A stretch of DNA of 64,000 nucleotides from Bog-756 sp963828385. Lineage in GTDB: Bacteria; Actinomycetota; Acidimicrobiia; Acidimicrobiales; RAAP-2. Positions 1 through 7,984 of the stretch are shown in pieces. Made by a program: the position numbers and the translations under genes. Every line of letters begins with the position of its first letter. The first letter of the stretch is position 1. A model generated the notes under the pieces. That model searched no databases. It was not told the origin of the DNA and saw only the letters and a program-made list of their open reading frames with translations. The DNA lies in NCBI GenBank assembly GCA_963828385.1, contig CAWHEF010000002.1:682001-746000 (forward strand), written 5' to 3'.

Positions 1-93
1 CGTCGCCACATTCCCCGACGCTCTTGATCGTCAGGAGAGGTGGAGAATCCTCGACCAAGGGGTAGCTGGTTGCGCCATTTGCGCGTGCCCGGA
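1..93. other. Left-edge sequence downstream of hypE, no gene assigned
   Basis: This stretch follows the hypE stop in the direction of transcription. A possible ATG on the minus strand at 11-9 is too close to the edge to judge. The next operon gene, perhaps the missing hypB, could begin just outside the window, but nothing here shows it. Confidence 0.3.
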
Positions 94-1197
94 TCAGCAG
101 ATTCTCGGGAGCGGGTCACCGACCAGCATGTCGACGATCCGGGTGCCCCCGAGCGGGGTGACAAGCACGACGACACCGGGCGGCTCGGCATGGATCTCAC
201 CGATCCGGACGGCATCAGCGCCGAGCGGATGGTTCGTCAGTGCCCGAAGCGCGTCGTCGGCCTGCTCCGGAGGGACGACGGCCACGAACTTCCCCTCGTT
301 GGCCACATAGAGCGGGTCGATTCCCAGGAGCTCGCAGGCGGCGGCGACCTGCGGGCGGACCGGGAGCGACCCCTCCTCCAGCACCACGGTGGCGCCGCAG
401 GCGCGGGCCAGCTCGTTGCAGACCGTGCCGATGCCACCGCGGGTGGCGTCGCGGAGCCACCGTGTCGCCGGTGCGGCGGCCAGGAGGCACTCCATCAGAC
501 CGTGGAGGGGTGCGGTGTCCGAGACGATGTCCGCCTCGAGGGCGAGATCGCCACGGGCGAGCATCACCGCCGTCCCGTGATCGCCGATGGTGCCCGAGCA
601 GATCACCACGTCACCCGGCACCACCCGGGCCGCCGAGAGGTCACGACCCTCAGGGATCAGGCCGAACCCCGAGGTCGAGATGTACATCCCGTCGGCGGCA
701 CCGTGTTCCACCACCTTGGTGTCACCGGTCACGACGGGGACACCGGCCGCCGCCGCCGCCCCGGCGATGTCGTCCACGACCTCCCGCAGCGACGCGATCG
801 GGAATCCCTCCTCGAGTACGAGGGCCACCGACAGGCCGGTCGGACTGGCGCCTTCCATGGCCAGGTCGTTGACAGTGCCGTTGACGGCCAGATGTCCAGC
901 CGAGCCACCGGGGAACCGGAGGGGCTTGACGACGAACGAGTCCGTGGTGAAGGCCACGCGTTCGCCGCTCGGCAGGGCGACGACCGCCGCATCGGTCTGG
1001 GCGTCGAGGGCCGTGTTGGCGAACGCTGGCAGGAAGATGGTCTCGATCAATGCCGACGACGCCTTGCCCCCGGCACCGTGAGCGAGCGTCACCACGTCGT
1101 CCCTCAGTCGGGGCTTCCGTCGCCGGAACGTCTCGATCCGCTCGAACACCTGTTCCTCACGGCCCCTGACCGTGTCCTTTCCAGCCACGTCCGTCAT
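94..1197 (-). CDS. hypE: Hydrogenase maturation protein HypE
   Basis: HypE (367 aa) is the cytoplasmic enzyme that dehydrates the thiocarboxamide on its own C-terminal cysteine to make the cyanide ligand of the [NiFe] centre. It receives the carbamoyl group from HypF. The protein ends in PRIC, so the essential terminal Cys is present. The AIR-synthase-like core shows GAGGK near residue 45, TTDSFVV, a VTGDTKVV segment and a DATRGG motif. The ATG at 1197 was chosen because it overlaps the upstream SIS gene as ATGA; a longer in-frame extension lacks HypE similarity. It is the last hydrogenase-operon gene visible here. Confidence 0.96.
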   Translation of the reverse strand: MTDVAGKDTVRGREEQVFERIETFRRRKPRLRDDVVTLAHGAGGKASSALIETIFLPAFANTALDAQTDAAVVALPSGERVAFTTDSFVVKPLRFPGGSAGHLAVNGTVNDLAMEGASPTGLSVALVLEEGFPIASLREVVDDIAGAAAAAGVPVVTGDTKVVEHGAADGMYISTSGFGLIPEGRDLSAARVVPGDVVICSGTIGDHGTAVMLARGDLALEADIVSDTAPLHGLMECLLAAAPATRWLRDATRGGIGTVCNELARACGATVVLEEGSLPVRPQVAAACELLGIDPLYVANEGKFVAVVPPEQADDALRALTNHPLGADAVRIGEIHAEPPGVVVLVTPLGGTRIVDMLVGDPLPRIC

Positions 1198-1853
1198 GGG
1201 CTCTCCCCCTCCCGCATGCACTCGTCGACCGTGCACCACAGCGCCCACACCAGGGCGTCCTGTGCTTCCTGGATGCGGTGCACGCTTTCCGACCGCACCG
1301 TGAAGCAGTGGTCGATGGAGCCGCTGGCAGCCATTGCCCCTCCGTCGTAGCCGCTCAGCCCGAGCGTCAACACCTTCCGCCGCGCCGCTTCCTCGAAGGC
1401 CCGGAGCAGGTTGGGCGAATTGCCACTCGTGGAGAAGCCGATCGCCATATCGCCGGCCCGGGCGTGGGCGATGAGCTGACGGGAGAAGGAGAGCTCGTAG
1501 CCGACGTCGTTGGACAGCGCCGTGAGCACAGCCGAATCGGAGACCAATGACACCGCGGGTAGCGGACTCGACACCGGAGGATTGCGGAAGAGCTCGACGA
1601 TCCCGTCAGCGTCGGTGGCACTGCCACCGTTTCCGAAGGCGAACAGCCTGCCGCCGGCCCTGAACCGATCGGCCATCTTCCGTCCTGTCAGCTTCACCAT
1701 GTCGACGCAACCCTCGAGCGTCGCCGCACTGAGGGAACCGCTCTCGATGATCTTGAGGCGCGCCGACTCGGCCAGGTCGGCGAGCAGTCCCGACGTGTCG
1801 CGCTCGTCGGCCTCGATGAAGGGATAGAGAAAGCCGGTGGTTTCGCCGCTCAT
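1194..1853 (-). CDS. SIS-domain protein (phosphoheptose isomerase-like), hydrogenase operon
   Basis: This 219-aa protein has one SIS (sugar isomerase) fold of the GmhA/DiaA type. The phosphosugar-binding features FGNGGSATDA (about residues 72-81) and GFSTSGNSPN (about 138-147) are clear. GmhA makes heptose precursors of LPS, but no LPS genes are nearby and the setting is a hydrogenase maturation operon. Actinobacterial hhy/hyp operons are known to carry such a gene with unproven function. It overlaps the SIS-HypC gene before it and hypE after it by ATGA, so translational coupling is likely. A maturation role is inferred from context. Confidence 0.85.
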   Translation of the reverse strand: MSGETTGFLYPFIEADERDTSGLLADLAESARLKIIESGSLSAATLEGCVDMVKLTGRKMADRFRAGGRLFAFGNGGSATDADGIVELFRNPPVSSPLPAVSLVSDSAVLTALSNDVGYELSFSRQLIAHARAGDMAIGFSTSGNSPNLLRAFEEAARRKVLTLGLSGYDGGAMAASGSIDHCFTVRSESVHRIQEAQDALVWALWCTVDECMREGESP

Positions 1854-2632
1854 GCCGGCTCCGACGATGCGGCTACGTCGGCGAGCGGCAGCACCGTCAG
1901 GGCCACGCCCGCATGGACCAGGATCAGGTCACCGAAGGAGACGTTCCCCACCAGGCTGGTGTCGACGACCTCGACCCTGCCCTGGACGAGGACCTCGGTC
2001 CCTGAGTCGGACCCACGCCGGACCTCGGCCACGCGGCCTTCGTCGGAACAGGTGATGCACGCCGCCTCCCCCGCCTCCCCGGTCTCGGATTCGGGCTCCA
2101 GGAGCCCAGGGTGCTCGAACACGACGTGGGTGAGCTCCCAGAGGAGGTGGTAGAGGAGGACGAACTGGCCGGTGCGGGCGGCCTGAAGCGGGTCGACGTC
2201 CGCCAACCAGGCCGTGAAGTCGGCACGGCTGTCCGCCCCGCTGCCGCTGCTGCCGGTGGCGTGTCCCGGTGGCGTGCCCGCTCCGAGCAGGATCGTGGTC
2301 AGGCCCCAGGACTCCGCCCGGGCCAGCAGTTCGGCGGTGATCGCGTCCTCACCGGGGGCGACGATCAGGAGCACGTCCCCGGGGCGGGAGAGCATGCGGA
2401 TGTCCCCGATCGGGTCGGACCCGACCACCGAGACGGCGGGTAGGGCCCGCTTGCCGACGATCACCGGATGGACGAACTCCACGGCGACGTGGCGGGCGTG
2501 CGACGGCCACCGCGGCGACGCGCACCACAAGGTCGCTCCCGCCGCGAACCGCCGTGCCAGTGACAGGGCCGCATGGGCCAACTCCTCGGCCGCCCCCTCG
2601 GCGGGAAGGTTCGATTGCGTGATGGTGGTCAT
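1850..2632 (-). CDS. Fusion of N-terminal SIS-like domain and C-terminal HypC/HupF domain
   Basis: A 260-aa protein with two parts. Residues about 1-160 look like a SIS-type fold (AAEELAHAALSLARRFAAG, LSRPGDVLLIVAPG). Residues about 185-255 form a HypC/HupF-like barrel beginning CITCSDEGRVAEV and ending FGDLILVHAGVALTVL. Classical HypC uses the Cys right after Met1; here the equivalent Cys is internal. Proteins annotated HupF in actinobacterial hydrogenase operons look similar. The ATG at 2632 overlaps the hypF stop as ATGA. It may carry the Fe(CN)2CO group or act as a chaperone beside the separate HypC, which is inference. Confidence 0.85.
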   Translation of the reverse strand: MTTITQSNLPAEGAAEELAHAALSLARRFAAGATLWCASPRWPSHARHVAVEFVHPVIVGKRALPAVSVVGSDPIGDIRMLSRPGDVLLIVAPGEDAITAELLARAESWGLTTILLGAGTPPGHATGSSGSGADSRADFTAWLADVDPLQAARTGQFVLLYHLLWELTHVVFEHPGLLEPESETGEAGEAACITCSDEGRVAEVRRGSDSGTEVLVQGRVEVVDTSLVGNVSFGDLILVHAGVALTVLPLADVAASSEPA

Positions 2633-4956
2633 CGCTGCGCCTCGTCGCAATGGCGGCTCGCAGCCACTGCGGCCTGACCCAGGGCCAGGCCGCCGTCGTT
2701 GGGCGGCACGAGATGGTGGGTCAGGACGGAGAGGCCGGTTCCTCGAAGCTGGCGGCGCACTCCGCGGGCGAGGAGCGCGTTCTGGAAGACGCCTCCACTC
2801 AACGCCACCAGGTCGATACCGGTCCTGCGATGGGCTCTCCGGGCGAGCTCGGTGATCACGTCGATGACGGCGCCGTGGAAGCCGGCGGAGATCGCCGCGG
2901 TTGGCAGCCCGGCGCGGACGTCGTGGACCACGCCTCGGACGACGGGCGCCGGGTCGATCTCCTCGCCGGACAGCCCGAACCGGTAGCTGCCGCAAACCCC
3001 GTCGGCTCCTGTCGCCACCGTCTCGAGCTCAATGGCCGCCTGGCCTTCGTAGGACACGACATGGCGGAGGTCGAGGAGCGAGCTGACGGCGTCGAAGAGC
3101 CTGCCCATGCTGGTTGTCGGCACGCAGTGATACGCCCGGCTGAGCTGGCGTTCGATGACGGCGAGCTCGGGTCCGCTCGCTGCTGCGACTGGGGCGAGGT
3201 CATCGCTCCAGTCGACTCCTGCGCTCCAGAGATGGGCCAGGGCCGTGCGGTACGGCTTGCGGATGGTGGCATCCCCCCCGGGGAGGGGCACGGAGCGGAG
3301 ATGGGCGAGCCGTTCGAAGCGGGCATAGGTGGCGATCAGGACCTCGCCGCCCCAGATGCAGCCGTCCGATCCGTATCCGGTCCCGTCGAAGGCGAACCCG
3401 ATCACCGCCCGATCCACGGGGACGCCGTGCTCGGCCATGACCGCGGCGATGTGGGCGTGGTGATGCTGGACGAGATCGAGCGGGGCACCCGCCGAATCCT
3501 CCGCCCATCGGTGGATCTGGTAGCCGGGATGGGGGTCGGTGACGATACGTCGAGGCACGACCTGGTAGCAGCGGGTGAACTGGCCCAGTGACCGCTCGTA
3601 GGCCGCCAGCGTGTCGAGGCTCCCCATGTCCCCCAGGTGCTGGCTCATCCAGGCGTCGCGACCCGAAGAGAGGCAGAAGGCGTTCTTCAGCTCGCCGCCC
3701 GTGGCCAGCAGGGGGACCGAGTCGAAGGGGAGGTGAACGGGAAGTGGCGCGTACCCCCGGGCCCTGCGGATGGGGAGGGTGCGTTCGTCGTCCAGTCGCA
3801 CGACCGAGTCGTCGCAGGGCACGTGGATGGGCCGGTCATGCACCAGCCAGGCGTCGGCGACCGGGTCCAGCCGTCGTTTGGCGTCGTCGTCCTCGTAGCA
3901 GATCGGCTCGTCACTGCGGTTGCCACTGGTCATGACCAAGGTCCCGGCCACAGGTGCGTCCGATCCGGGAACAGGATGGAACAGCAGGTGGTGGAGGGGA
4001 GAGTAGGGGAGGAACAGGCCGATGAGCGGGCTTCCGGGCGCCACTGACCCGGGCAGCAGCCACCCGTCGTGCCCCCGGGCCACGAGCACGATCGGGTGCT
4101 GCGGCGAGGTGAGGAGCGCTGCCTCCGCCCCGTCGATCGGGGCGAGCCGGCGGGCCGCTTCGAGGTCGCGGACCATCACCGCCAGGGGCTTGTCCGGTCT
4201 CGCCTTTCGCCGGCGCAGCTCGTCGATGGCACGAGGGTTGGCGGCGTCACAGGCCAGGTGGTAGCCGCCGATTCCTTTGACGGCGACGATCTGGCCGTCG
4301 GCGAGAGCACGCTGAGCGGCGGCGACGGCCGGATCCGTCCCGTCGCGTGCTCCCGATGGTCCCTCGAATCGGACCTGTGGCCCGCATGTCTCACATGCGA
4401 TCGGCTGGGCGTGGAATCGCCGGTCCAACGGGTCGTGGTACTCGGCCGAGCACGACGAGCACATGGCGAACGCGGCCATGGTCGTGTTGGGCCGGTCGTA
4501 GGGGAGTGCGACGGTGATGGTGAACCGGGGGCCGCAATTCGTGCAGTTGATGAACGGGTACCGGAAGCGGCGGTCTCCCGGATCGAGCATCTCGGCCAGG
4601 CACTCGTCGCACACAGCCGTGTCGGGGGAGACGAACGTCCGCACGTCGGTGTCGGCCCGGCTCTCCACGATGGTGAACCCCTGGACATACGTAGGTTCGA
4701 TGGCCCGGGCCTCGATGTCGTAGACGACCGCCAGAGGCGGGGTTTCGTCGACGAGCCTTCGTTCGAAGCTCTGGATGGAGGCGGGCGGCCCCTCGACCTC
4801 GATGAAGACCCCCTCGGTGTCGTTGCCCACGAACCCGGTCAGATCGAGCTCGGCGGCCAGCCGGTGGACGAAGGGACGGAACCCCACGCCCTGCACCACA
4901 CCGGTCACGGCGATCCGATGGCGCTCGGTCCCGGCCGAGGTGACGACGGAGGTCAT
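2629..4956 (-). CDS. hypF: Carbamoyltransferase HypF
   Basis: HypF (775 aa) turns carbamoyl phosphate and ATP into carbamoyl-AMP and passes the carbamoyl group to the HypE C-terminal Cys. The usual domain order is visible: an acylphosphatase domain (about 12-100, VVQGVGFRPFVHRL), two zinc-finger-like segments (CDECLAEM, NCTNCGPRF, CSSCSAEY, CETCGP), a YrdC-like domain (about 210-390, VKGIGGYHLACDA), and a Kae1-like domain with the metal-binding QHHHAHIAAVM. Length is normal for the family. The ATG at 4956 gives an ATGA overlap with hypD. Confidence 0.97.
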   Translation of the reverse strand: MTSVVTSAGTERHRIAVTGVVQGVGFRPFVHRLAAELDLTGFVGNDTEGVFIEVEGPPASIQSFERRLVDETPPLAVVYDIEARAIEPTYVQGFTIVESRADTDVRTFVSPDTAVCDECLAEMLDPGDRRFRYPFINCTNCGPRFTITVALPYDRPNTTMAAFAMCSSCSAEYHDPLDRRFHAQPIACETCGPQVRFEGPSGARDGTDPAVAAAQRALADGQIVAVKGIGGYHLACDAANPRAIDELRRRKARPDKPLAVMVRDLEAARRLAPIDGAEAALLTSPQHPIVLVARGHDGWLLPGSVAPGSPLIGLFLPYSPLHHLLFHPVPGSDAPVAGTLVMTSGNRSDEPICYEDDDAKRRLDPVADAWLVHDRPIHVPCDDSVVRLDDERTLPIRRARGYAPLPVHLPFDSVPLLATGGELKNAFCLSSGRDAWMSQHLGDMGSLDTLAAYERSLGQFTRCYQVVPRRIVTDPHPGYQIHRWAEDSAGAPLDLVQHHHAHIAAVMAEHGVPVDRAVIGFAFDGTGYGSDGCIWGGEVLIATYARFERLAHLRSVPLPGGDATIRKPYRTALAHLWSAGVDWSDDLAPVAAASGPELAVIERQLSRAYHCVPTTSMGRLFDAVSSLLDLRHVVSYEGQAAIELETVATGADGVCGSYRFGLSGEEIDPAPVVRGVVHDVRAGLPTAAISAGFHGAVIDVITELARRAHRRTGIDLVALSGGVFQNALLARGVRRQLRGTGLSVLTHHLVPPNDGGLALGQAAVAASRHCDEAQR

Positions 4957-6095
4957 GTGGCCACCATGCTCTGCTTCTTCCCTAGGGTCACGGCCACTTC
5001 CCGGTGCATCCGACCGAAGTTGTAGTAGGCGGCACACGCGCCCTCCGAGGAGACCATGCACGTGCCGATAGGGGTCTCCGGGGTGCAACCGGTCCCGAAC
5101 ACCTTGCACTCCCAAGGCTTGATGACGCCCTTCAGCACCTCTCCGCACTGGCATGCCTTGGGGTCGGCGACCCGGACGCCGGGCACCTCGTAGCGCAGCT
5201 CGGCGTCGAATTCCTGGAACTCGGGACGCAGCTTCAGCGCGCTCTGAGAGATGAATCCGAGCCCCCGCCACTCGAAATGAGGGCGGAGCTCGAACACGTC
5301 GGCCAGCACCGCCAGCGCTCTCGTGTTGCCCTCCTCGCGGACCACCCGGGTGTACTGGTTCTCGACCTCGCATCGACCCTGCCGGATCTGGGCCAGCAGC
5401 ATGGCGATGGTGTGGAGGATGTCGAGGGGTTCGAACCCCGAGGTGACCAGCGGCTTCCCGTACTGGCTGGGTACGAACCGGTAGGGCCGTTGACCGATGA
5501 CAGTCGACACGTGGCCGGGTCCGAGGAACCCGTCGAGGTGGAGGTCTGGTGATTCGAGGATGGCCTTCAACGGGGGCACGATCGTCACATGGTTCGAGAA
5601 GACGAAGAAGTTCTCCACCCCTCGCCTGGCTGCCTGGAGCAACGTGATGGCGGTGGAGGGCGCCGTGGTCTCGAACCCCACGGCGAAGAACACGACGTCG
5701 CGATCGGGGTTCTCGGCCGCCAGCTTCAGGGCGTCCAGCGGCGAGTAGACGAATCGCACGTCGGCCCCCTCCGCCTTGGCCTTCAACAGGTTGCCGCTGC
5801 TGCCGGGCACGCGCATCATGTCGCCGAACGAGGTGAAGATCACCCCCGGTCGTCTGGCGATGGAGATGGCATCGTCAACCCGGCCCATCGGTATCACGCA
5901 CACGGGGCAACCGGGTCCGTGGACCAGTTCCACAGACGGCGGTAGGACGTGCTCGATCCCGTGTCGGTAGATGGTGTGGGTGTGACCCCCGCACACCTCC
6001 ATGAACTTGAAGTGGTCGTCTCCCGCCATCTCGCCGATCTGGGCCACCAGGGCCCGAGCTGCGGAGGGATCGCGATACTCGTCGACGAATCGCAT
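4953..6095 (-). CDS. hypD: Hydrogenase maturation protein HypD
   Basis: HypD (380 aa) is the [4Fe-4S] scaffold that works with HypC to assemble Fe(CN)2CO. The family signatures are present: FMEVCGGHTHTIYRHG, GPGCPVCV, TSFGDMMRVPGS, GFETTAPSTA, GPGHVSTVIG and a C-terminal cysteine set (CQCGEVLKG, WECKVFGTGC, GTCMVSSEGACAAY). The ATG at 6095 is preferred because MRFVDEYRDP matches the family start; an in-frame TTG at 6107 adds four residues but sits directly against the GGAGG in the hypC tail. It ends with an ATGA overlap onto hypF. Confidence 0.97.
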   Translation of the reverse strand: MRFVDEYRDPSAARALVAQIGEMAGDDHFKFMEVCGGHTHTIYRHGIEHVLPPSVELVHGPGCPVCVIPMGRVDDAISIARRPGVIFTSFGDMMRVPGSSGNLLKAKAEGADVRFVYSPLDALKLAAENPDRDVVFFAVGFETTAPSTAITLLQAARRGVENFFVFSNHVTIVPPLKAILESPDLHLDGFLGPGHVSTVIGQRPYRFVPSQYGKPLVTSGFEPLDILHTIAMLLAQIRQGRCEVENQYTRVVREEGNTRALAVLADVFELRPHFEWRGLGFISQSALKLRPEFQEFDAELRYEVPGVRVADPKACQCGEVLKGVIKPWECKVFGTGCTPETPIGTCMVSSEGACAAYYNFGRMHREVAVTLGKKQSMVAT

Positions 6096-6103
6096 GGCCG
6101 CCG

Positions 6104-6391
6104 TCAACCTCCTTCGAGCTCGCCGGCGAGCGATGACTCGAACGCCGCGAGCTCGGTGTCGTAGGCCTCTCCCATGAGCTGGAGGGAGGCCAGGGCGAGC
6201 GCAGCTTCCCGCTCGTCGATCTTCGACATGGCGAACCCGACATGGATCAGGACCCAGTCCCCGAGGTCGAGCCCGGCATCCTCGAGCAGCCCGACGTTGA
6301 TGATCCGGACGACTCCGGAGACATCCACTCGCGCCAGCTGGTCATTGGTGTCCACAAACGCTTTCACTTGCCCCGGTATGCCCAGACACAT
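6104..6391 (-). CDS. hypC: Hydrogenase maturation chaperone HypC
   Basis: HypC (95 aa) partners HypD in building the Fe(CN)2CO unit and delivers it to the large-subunit precursor. It begins MCLGIPGQV, with the essential Cys2 exposed once Met1 is removed, followed by the small beta-barrel (VDVSGVVRIINVG, GDWVLIHVGFAMSKID). It lies 12 bp after hypA, and its 3' end supplies a GGAGG in front of hypD. Together with the SIS-HypC fusion it gives the operon two HypC-type domains. Confidence 0.96.
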   Translation of the reverse strand: MCLGIPGQVKAFVDTNDQLARVDVSGVVRIINVGLLEDAGLDLGDWVLIHVGFAMSKIDEREAALALASLQLMGEAYDTELAAFESSLAGELEGG

Positions 6392-6403
6392 TGTGTTTCC
6401 CCT

Positions 6404-6739
6404 TCAGCCTCGATACTCGATCGACTCGAGCATCAGTTCGTCACCGCCGACCAGCTCGACGCTCGTCGCTCCGCACCGGGAGCAGGCAAGCGGGATCTCG
6501 TCACATTCCCAGGTGTGGCTGCACGCCTCGCATCGGGCACGCACGGGCAGGAGCACGAGCTCGGCGTCGGCGTCTGCGGCCACCGTCCCGGACGCAGCCA
6601 CGGCGAACGACTGCTCGAACGCCTCGGGATGCACATGATGGAGCCGCCCGACCCTGATCCGCACCGAGGCCACCGGCCGCTCGCCGGCCCGTCGCTCCAC
6701 GGCGTCCACGATCGAGCTGCACAGTCCGAGCTCATGCAT
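6404..6739 (-). CDS. hypA: Nickel metallochaperone HypA
   Basis: HypA (111 aa) delivers nickel to the hydrogenase large subunit, normally together with the GTPase HypB. The nickel-binding start MHELGL has His2 in place. The structural zinc site is CEAC at about 79-82 and CSRC at about 95-98. It follows the YceI gene by 5 bp and precedes hypC. hypB, usually adjacent, is missing from this operon as far as the window shows. Confidence 0.96.
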   Translation of the reverse strand: MHELGLCSSIVDAVERRAGERPVASVRIRVGRLHHVHPEAFEQSFAVAASGTVAADADAELVLLPVRARCEACSHTWECDEIPLACSRCGATSVELVGGDELMLESIEYRG

Positions 6740-6744
6740 GCCCT

Positions 6745-7260
6745 CTATCCCTCCTTCAGCGCGACGACATCGATTCGCACGTTCACCTCGGGGTCCACCC
6801 GCAGCATCAACAGGCGAGGAGGCTCGATGCCGAAATCGCGCATGTCGAATCGGGCGCTTCCCGAGAGCTCCACCGTCTCGCCGTCGACGAGGCGGATCGT
6901 CATTTCATTCTCGTAGTGACGGCTGACGCCACGGAATTCGATGTCCCCCCCAACCCGATAGCAGGAATCGGTGCCCGAGGGCCGGAGCTCGACGAGTGCG
7001 CCCTCGATGGTCGGGAAACGGTCGATGTCGACCCGTTTGTAGAGCTCACGATCCTCGATGACGCTGCCGGAGGACAAGCTGCTCACCGGCACCGACACCG
7101 TTCCGACCGGATGACTGGTCGCCCGCACGTCCCCGTCGGGTGCGGGCTCGACATCCACGAATCCCCCGAGTCCGGTGCTGGTCGAATGGATCGCATGCAG
7201 ACTGGACGTTCCGTCGATCGTCACCTGCGAACGTCCGGGAACGATGTGGAACCGGGACAC
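6745..7260 (-). CDS. YceI-family protein in the hydrogenase operon
   Basis: A 171-aa YceI (lipocalin-like, polyisoprenoid-binding fold) protein starting with GTG. Family features are the opening RFHIVPGRSQVTIDG, a central ELYKRVDIDRFPTIEG and the end DMRDFGIEPPRLLMLRVDP. No signal peptide is seen, so it should be cytoplasmic, unlike the periplasmic E. coli YceI. It lies between the 34-aa membrane peptide and hypA. Its C-terminal third closely resembles the YceI half of the PadR-YceI regulator at 14308-15387, which suggests one duplicated module serving both. The ligand is unknown. Confidence 0.88.
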   Translation of the reverse strand: MSRFHIVPGRSQVTIDGTSSLHAIHSTSTGLGGFVDVEPAPDGDVRATSHPVGTVSVPVSSLSSGSVIEDRELYKRVDIDRFPTIEGALVELRPSGTDSCYRVGGDIEFRGVSRHYENEMTIRLVDGETVELSGSARFDMRDFGIEPPRLLMLRVDPEVNVRIDVVALKEG

Positions 7261-7394
7261 GGCTCACCCTCGTGGGTGCCCTGGGCAGCGGACAGCGCGG
7301 GTGGGGTAGGGCGTCGGGCTGCTCGGCGTGGCCACGTCCGGGGTCATCTCCGGAGGCGACCGCACCGAGGAGCGGTGCCAAGGCGTGACGCAAC

Positions 7395-7499
7395 TCACAT
7401 CTCCCTCATCTTCAGGTAGCGGCTCACGTCGGGAAGTGACTTCACGACGATGACCGCGACGAGCACGAGGCCCAACGCGGCGATGGTGCGCATGATCAT
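7395..7499 (-). CDS. 34-aa single-span membrane peptide (DUF6893-like)
   Basis: This short frame starts with ATG overlapping the protease stop as ATGA (7496-7499). It encodes a basic start (MIMRT), one hydrophobic span of about 17 residues (IAALGLVLVAVIVV) and a charged tail (KSLPDVSRYLKMREM). Size, topology and place in a group 1h operon match the small DUF6893 proteins that I recall from actinobacterial hydrogenase clusters. A membrane anchor or assembly factor for the hydrogenase is a guess from position. It is too short for most gene callers. Confidence 0.72.
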   Translation of the reverse strand: MIMRTIAALGLVLVAVIVVKSLPDVSRYLKMREM

Positions 7500-7984
7500 G
7501 CTCCTATCCTCTTTCCTCTGGGTTCTGCGATCTCGGTCATGAGCTGTCGGCACAGCTCCATCGCACCATCGACGGCGGCGGCCACGGGTGGGGTGAGCCC
7601 CATCCCCTCGTCCAGGCTCGCCGGCTGGCAGCCCACCACGTTGATGCGGTCGACGGCGCCTCCCAGATTGGCCAGCGTGGCCAGCACGACGTCGGGGCTC
7701 ATGGTGTGGGCGTCCACGACGCCGCCGTCTGCTCCTGGGCGGTCCGGCTCGATGATGGCCAGCGTTCCCGGTGGCTCGCCCATGGGGACGGCGTCGACGA
7801 GCACCAGGGCGTCGAACCCGTCCAACAGCTCGTAGGCGAGGTGCACGCCGCGGATCCCGAACTCGGCCACCCGCACTCCGGACGGGAGGTCCTCGCCGGC
7901 GAGGCGCGTCGCCACCTCGACCCCGAACCCGTCGTCGGTGAGGAATACGTTTCCGATGCCCGCAACCAGGGTGCCGCCGCTCAC
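7496..7984 (-). CDS. Hydrogenase maturation protease (HyaD/HybD/HoxM family)
   Basis: A 162-aa endopeptidase that removes the C-terminal extension of the large subunit after nickel insertion. The family signature GIGNVFLTDDGFG contains the Ni-sensing Asp; LVDAVPMG and the His of AHTMSPD follow. The GTG at 7984 was chosen because it overlaps the preceding stop as GTGA (7981-7984) and puts the signature 10 residues from the start. Its substrate is presumably HhyL, which has 25 residues after its DPCxxCxxH motif. The same frame stays open far upstream, but that part belongs to the next gene. Confidence 0.93.
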   Translation of the reverse strand: MSGGTLVAGIGNVFLTDDGFGVEVATRLAGEDLPSGVRVAEFGIRGVHLAYELLDGFDALVLVDAVPMGEPPGTLAIIEPDRPGADGGVVDAHTMSPDVVLATLANLGGAVDRINVVGCQPASLDEGMGLTPPVAAAVDGAMELCRQLMTEIAEPRGKRIGA

